Source: CALAMD01 sp035301025 (GTDB lineage Bacteria; Bacillota; Bacilli; Bacillales; Amphibacillaceae). From it: 7,551 nt of DNA. The DNA lies in contig DATGUV010000006.1 in NCBI GenBank assembly GCA_035301025.1, forward strand, positions 1 through 7,551, read 5' to 3'. Within the stretch, counting starts at the first letter, position 1, and each line of letters opens with the position of its first letter. The notes beneath the pieces are model-generated. The model saw only the letters and a list, made by a program, of their open reading frames with translations. It did not search any database and had not been told where the DNA came from. The position numbers were made by a program, and so were the translations under genes. Positions 5,252 to 7,551 of the stretch are shown piece by piece.

Positions 5252-6115
5252 ATGTTGAGCAGAAGATCATTTTTAAAAAAAGCGTTGAGCTTTTTATTTT
5301 TTTGGATAGCAATTCCATCAGGGTTCTATTATTATGCACGTGAAATTGAACCAACGTTATTAACCATTCATAAGCATCCCATTCGTTCCCCTAAAATTGA
5401 TGCTTCCTTTGACCAATGTAAAATTGTACATTTTTCCGATACACATGTTGGTTTTCAATATTCAATACCACAATTGAATGATCTCGTTACACAAATCAAT
5501 GCTGTAAATCCAGACATTATTTGTTTTACCGGTGATTTAGTCGACAATCCCTATACATTTAACAAATTTGAAGAAGTAACCAAAGCACTCCGTAATTTAC
5601 AAGCAACATACGGAAAATATTGGGTATATGGTAATCACGATCATGGTGGTTATGGAACTGAACAAATGAAGGAAACGATGGTAGCTGCTCAATTTACGCT
5701 TCTTCAAAATGAATCCATTTCTATCCATAAAGGGGATGCACACATACATATTGCAGGTTTAGATGATGCTATTCTCGGCAAACCTCATATAGAAGATGCA
5801 CTTCAACATATTAAAGACGATGCGTTTGTATGTTTATTAGCACACGAACCAGATATAGTAGATACTGTGAAAAATCATGCAGTCGATATGCAACTATCTG
5901 GTCATAGCCATGGAGGCCAAATTAGATTACCTTTCATCGGACCATTAATCACACCTAGAATGGCGCGTAATTATGTGGACGGAAGCTATCAATTTGACAA
6001 TCATCCTATGCAACTCTTTGTAAGCAGAGGCATTGGAACTACTCGCCTCCCTTTTCGACTTTTCTGTCGACCAGAGTTTAATGTATATACACTTCACCAC
6101 ACGAATGATGAATAA
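5252..6115 (+). CDS. ykuE: Tat-dependent metallophosphoesterase YkuE
   Basis: A 287-residue calcineurin-like metallophosphoesterase with the metal-binding motifs in order: SDTH (Asp63, His65), TGD (Asp95), GNHD (127-130), His198 in AHEPD, and GHSHGG (217-222). The N-terminus SRRSFLKK (3-10) is a textbook twin-arginine motif, followed by an aromatic-rich hydrophobic segment to about 29. There is no obvious AxA cleavage site, so it may stay membrane-anchored. B. subtilis YkuE, a close match in length and motifs, is a TatAyCy substrate found at the cell wall; its natural substrate is unsettled. I chose ATG at 5252, which has AAGGGG 5 nt upstream. An in-frame GTG at 5234 would add six residues (293 aa) but has no ribosome binding site, and TTG at 5255 is a further option. 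The following SCO gene has its own promoter, so ykuE is probably monocistronic. Confidence 0.95.
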   Translation: MLSRRSFLKKALSFLFFWIAIPSGFYYYAREIEPTLLTIHKHPIRSPKIDASFDQCKIVHFSDTHVGFQYSIPQLNDLVTQINAVNPDIICFTGDLVDNPYTFNKFEEVTKALRNLQATYGKYWVYGNHDHGGYGTEQMKETMVAAQFTLLQNESISIHKGDAHIHIAGLDDAILGKPHIEDALQHIKDDAFVCLLAHEPDIVDTVKNHAVDMQLSGHSHGGQIRLPFIGPLITPRMARNYVDGSYQFDNHPMQLFVSRGIGTTRLPFRLFCRPEFNVYTLHHTNDE

Positions 6116-6136
6116 ATTGTACGTTTTCGTTCAATA

Positions 6137-6166
6137 TTGCTTCTCAGAATTGAATCTTGATATGAT
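6137..6166 (+). promoter_or_regulatory. Extended -10 promoter of the SCO gene
   Basis: TTGCTT (6137-6142), an 18-nt spacer and TATGAT (6161-6166). The -10 is preceded by TGA at 6158-6160, forming an extended -10 (TGnTATGAT) that can make up for the weak -35. The expected start near 6173 leaves a leader of about 33 nt to the ATG at 6206. It lies just after the ykuE stop. Confidence 0.65.
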
Positions 6167-6205
6167 ACGATACATACACAGAGACTTGTACTGGAGGAAA
6201 AATCA

Positions 6206-6802
6206 ATGAAATATCCAAACAAAAAATACATATTACCTTTCTTACTCATAAGTATATTCATTATCATGAGTGCATGTTCAGGTGAAAAGACATATGAAGG
6301 AGATTTAGATTTAGAAATTGAAGACTTTTCCTTTGAAAATCAAGATGGCGATACCGTTTCTAAGTCTGATTTAGATGGGCAGTTTTGGGTTGCAGACTTT
6401 ATTTTTACAAACTGTACGTCTGTTTGTCCACCAATGACTTCTAATAAAGCTTCCTTGCAAAAGCTTTTAAAAGAAGAGGGTTTGGAGGATGAGGTTAAAC
6501 TGATTTCATTTAGTGTTGATCCTGATCGCGATACACCTGAAGCATTAAAAGAATATGGTGAGACGCGTGGAATCGAATTTACAAACGTAGATTTCTTAAC
6601 CGGTTATGAATATGATGACATTGTCGATTTCTCTCTTGATTCATTTATGTCTGCATTATCAGAAGAACCTGATACCGATCAAATCAATCACACGGTTAGT
6701 TTCTTCATCGTAGCACCAAACGGCAAAGCCATTACGAGATTTGATGGTACAACGCATGAAAATATGCAAGAAATTGTTGATTATATAAAAGAGAAGAAAT
6801 AA
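6206..6802 (+). CDS. SCO1/SenC-family copper chaperone lipoprotein (YpmQ/BsSco-like)
   Basis: A 198-residue thioredoxin-fold protein anchored outside the cytoplasmic membrane. A basic start and hydrophobic stretch lead to the lipobox MSAC, with Cys24 lipidated. The copper/redox ligands of SCO proteins are all present: Cys70 and Cys74 in CTSVCPP, and His162 in NHTVSFF. SVDPDRDTPE (103-112) is the usual conserved loop. Cys-to-His spacing and length are normal for the Bacillus family member YpmQ, which is needed to load the CuA centre of cytochrome c oxidase. So the role here is probably CuA assembly or thiol reduction for a caa3-type oxidase. No oxidase subunit gene is in the window. TGGAGG lies 8 nt before the ATG. 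It has its own promoter and terminator, so it is a single-gene unit between ykuE and ykyB. A redox-only paralogue cannot be excluded. Confidence 0.94.
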   Translation: MKYPNKKYILPFLLISIFIIMSACSGEKTYEGDLDLEIEDFSFENQDGDTVSKSDLDGQFWVADFIFTNCTSVCPPMTSNKASLQKLLKEEGLEDEVKLISFSVDPDRDTPEALKEYGETRGIEFTNVDFLTGYEYDDIVDFSLDSFMSALSEEPDTDQINHTVSFFIVAPNGKAITRFDGTTHENMQEIVDYIKEKK

Positions 6803-6841
6803 TATAATCCTTTGTTTTTCTTAACAAATACCTGCAGGAAT

Positions 6842-6885
6842 AGGCGCAACTTTTAATGTTCACTAAAAGTTAGCGTCTTATTTTT
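6842..6885 (+). terminator. Intrinsic terminator downstream of the SCO gene
   Basis: AGGCGC plus AACTTTTA (6842-6855) pairs with TAAAAGTT and GCGTCT (6864-6878), with one bulged A at 6872 and an 8-nt loop. It is followed by T, A and five T (6879-6885). It begins 40 nt after the SCO stop codon. The stem also covers the 3' end of a weak minus-strand ORF that I rejected. Confidence 0.85.
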
Positions 6886-7151
6886 AGATGTTACGTGCAG
6901 TTCAACATCTGCAAACATCCTCTTGTCCATACAAAAAAATAATTTTAAACAATTAAGTACAACTACTGCATATATGAATATTTCAAAACAATAGAAAAAG
7001 TACAATCTATTCATCATTGGAATCTTACTAAAAAATTCATTTATTACACTCAATACTTCTCACTTTTACAACGTTTTATATGTTATTCATTTGCGTGTGG
7101 ACAATCTATGCGGTAAACTAGCAATATATAATTACTATAAGGAGGATTCAA
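6886..7151. other. AT-rich spacer before ykyB
   Basis: From the terminator to the ykyB start I see no credible gene. A possible promoter lies at 7091-7119. A TATAAT at 7127-7132 is present but too near the ribosome binding site to be a convincing -10 for ykyB. The site itself is AAGGAGG, at 7139-7145. Confidence 0.6.
7091..7119 (+). promoter_or_regulatory. Candidate ykyB promoter
   Basis: TTGCGT (7091-7096), a 17-nt spacer and TAAACT (7114-7119). The spacing is ideal, but both hexamers are imperfect (3 and 4 of 6 matches). A start near 7126 would give a leader of about 25 nt before the TTG start codon. Confidence 0.35.
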
Positions 7152-7551
7152 TTGACTAGCAAAGCCTCGACTCAGGAACTCGCAGAAGCGATTTACACCG
7201 TAAATAGACACGCCAAAACAGCTCCAGAGCCACAACATCTATATCATTTAAAAAAAGAAGCTATTCATCGTTTGCTAGAAGATGACAAAGCCAAAAAAAT
7301 TGGTATGCATTTCTCAGATCATCCTAAATTAAGCAACCAACATTCTACCTTACTTATTCAAGTAGCTGACTATTACTTCCACATCTTACCTAGTAAGGAA
7401 GATTTTGAGCAGTATGAGCATTTAGGTTCTCTTGATCACTCATATAGAAACCCACGCTCTAAAATGCCTTTAGGCAGAGCAAAGCACATCTTATATGATT
7501 ATATTGGTTGGAAAGCAGAAAAAAAACAAAAGCGCGTCCACAATAAACAAA
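7152..7551 (+). CDS. ykyB: YkyB-like protein, 5' part only (runs off the window)
   Basis: An open frame of 133 codons continues past the right edge without a stop. It opens with TTG at 7152, and AAGGAGG lies 6 nt upstream, which decides the start although TTG is a rare initiator. The product matches what I recall of B. subtilis YkyB, a conserved Bacillaceae protein of about 150 residues: LAEAIYTVNRHAKTAP (10-25), KKIGMHFSDHP, the ADYYFH segment, KEDFE, HLGSLDHSYRNP and MPLGRAK. About 20 residues should be missing at the C-terminus. The function of the family is unknown. It is rich in basic and aromatic residues and has no signal peptide or membrane segment, so it is a cytosolic protein. In B. 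subtilis it also lies a short distance downstream of ykuE, which supports the identification. Confidence 0.88.
   Translation, partial: MTSKASTQELAEAIYTVNRHAKTAPEPQHLYHLKKEAIHRLLEDDKAKKIGMHFSDHPKLSNQHSTLLIQVADYYFHILPSKEDFEQYEHLGSLDHSYRNPRSKMPLGRAKHILYDYIGWKAEKKQKRVHNKQ

Noticed and set aside
6853..7053. Minus-strand 66-codon frame with a hydrophobic stretch
   Set aside because: It starts with TTG, has no ribosome binding site, and its 3' end lies within the stem of the SCO terminator. The composition is simply that of AT-rich spacer, and I recognise no family.

Overview
The window is AT-rich and looks like chromosome from a low-GC Gram-positive rod of the Bacillaceae, most like Oceanobacillus or Virgibacillus. 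The reasons are AGGAGG-type ribosome binding sites, sigma-A-like promoters, a SAM-I (S-box) riboswitch, lipobox lipoproteins, and recognisable counterparts of the Bacillus subtilis yku genes (YkuL/DarB, YkuE, YkyB). The genus is inferred from protein resemblance; I could not run a search.

Left part, minus strand (1-4083): one S-box-controlled methionine operon. Read in transcription order it has a consensus sigma-A promoter (4083-4055), a SAM-I riboswitch aptamer (4016-3910), an intrinsic terminator (3892-3859), metQ (solute-binding lipoprotein), metN (ATPase), metI (permease, ATGA overlap with metN), and, 18 nt further on, an FMN-dependent 2-hydroxyacid oxidase/lactate 2-monooxygenase-type enzyme. 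The operon ends at a strong hairpin that abuts the enzyme's stop codon (1-42). Low SAM should allow read-through. MetQNI then imports methionine or related compounds, and the flavoenzyme is expressed with it. This linkage suggests that the enzyme acts on a methionine-related 2-hydroxyacid rather than on lactate.

Middle (4198-5251): a minus-strand gene for the c-di-AMP-binding CBS protein CbpB/DarB with its own terminator, then a gene-poor stretch of about 560 nt. That stretch holds two nearly identical 60-bp hairpin-forming direct repeats (5012-5071 and 5075-5134) preceded by a possible plus-strand promoter.

Right part, plus strand (5252-7551): ykuE (Tat-signal metallophosphoesterase), a SCO1/SenC copper-chaperone lipoprotein with its own promoter and terminator, and the 5' part of ykyB, which runs off the window. 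CbpB, YkuE and YkyB all have counterparts in the yku region of B. subtilis, so this part is probably an old conserved neighbourhood. The methionine operon and the SCO gene would be the lineage-specific additions.

Most interesting points: a flavin hydroxyacid oxidase/monooxygenase inside a SAM-riboswitch methionine-transport operon, and the tandem repeat whose hairpins display GGA in their loops when read on the minus strand.
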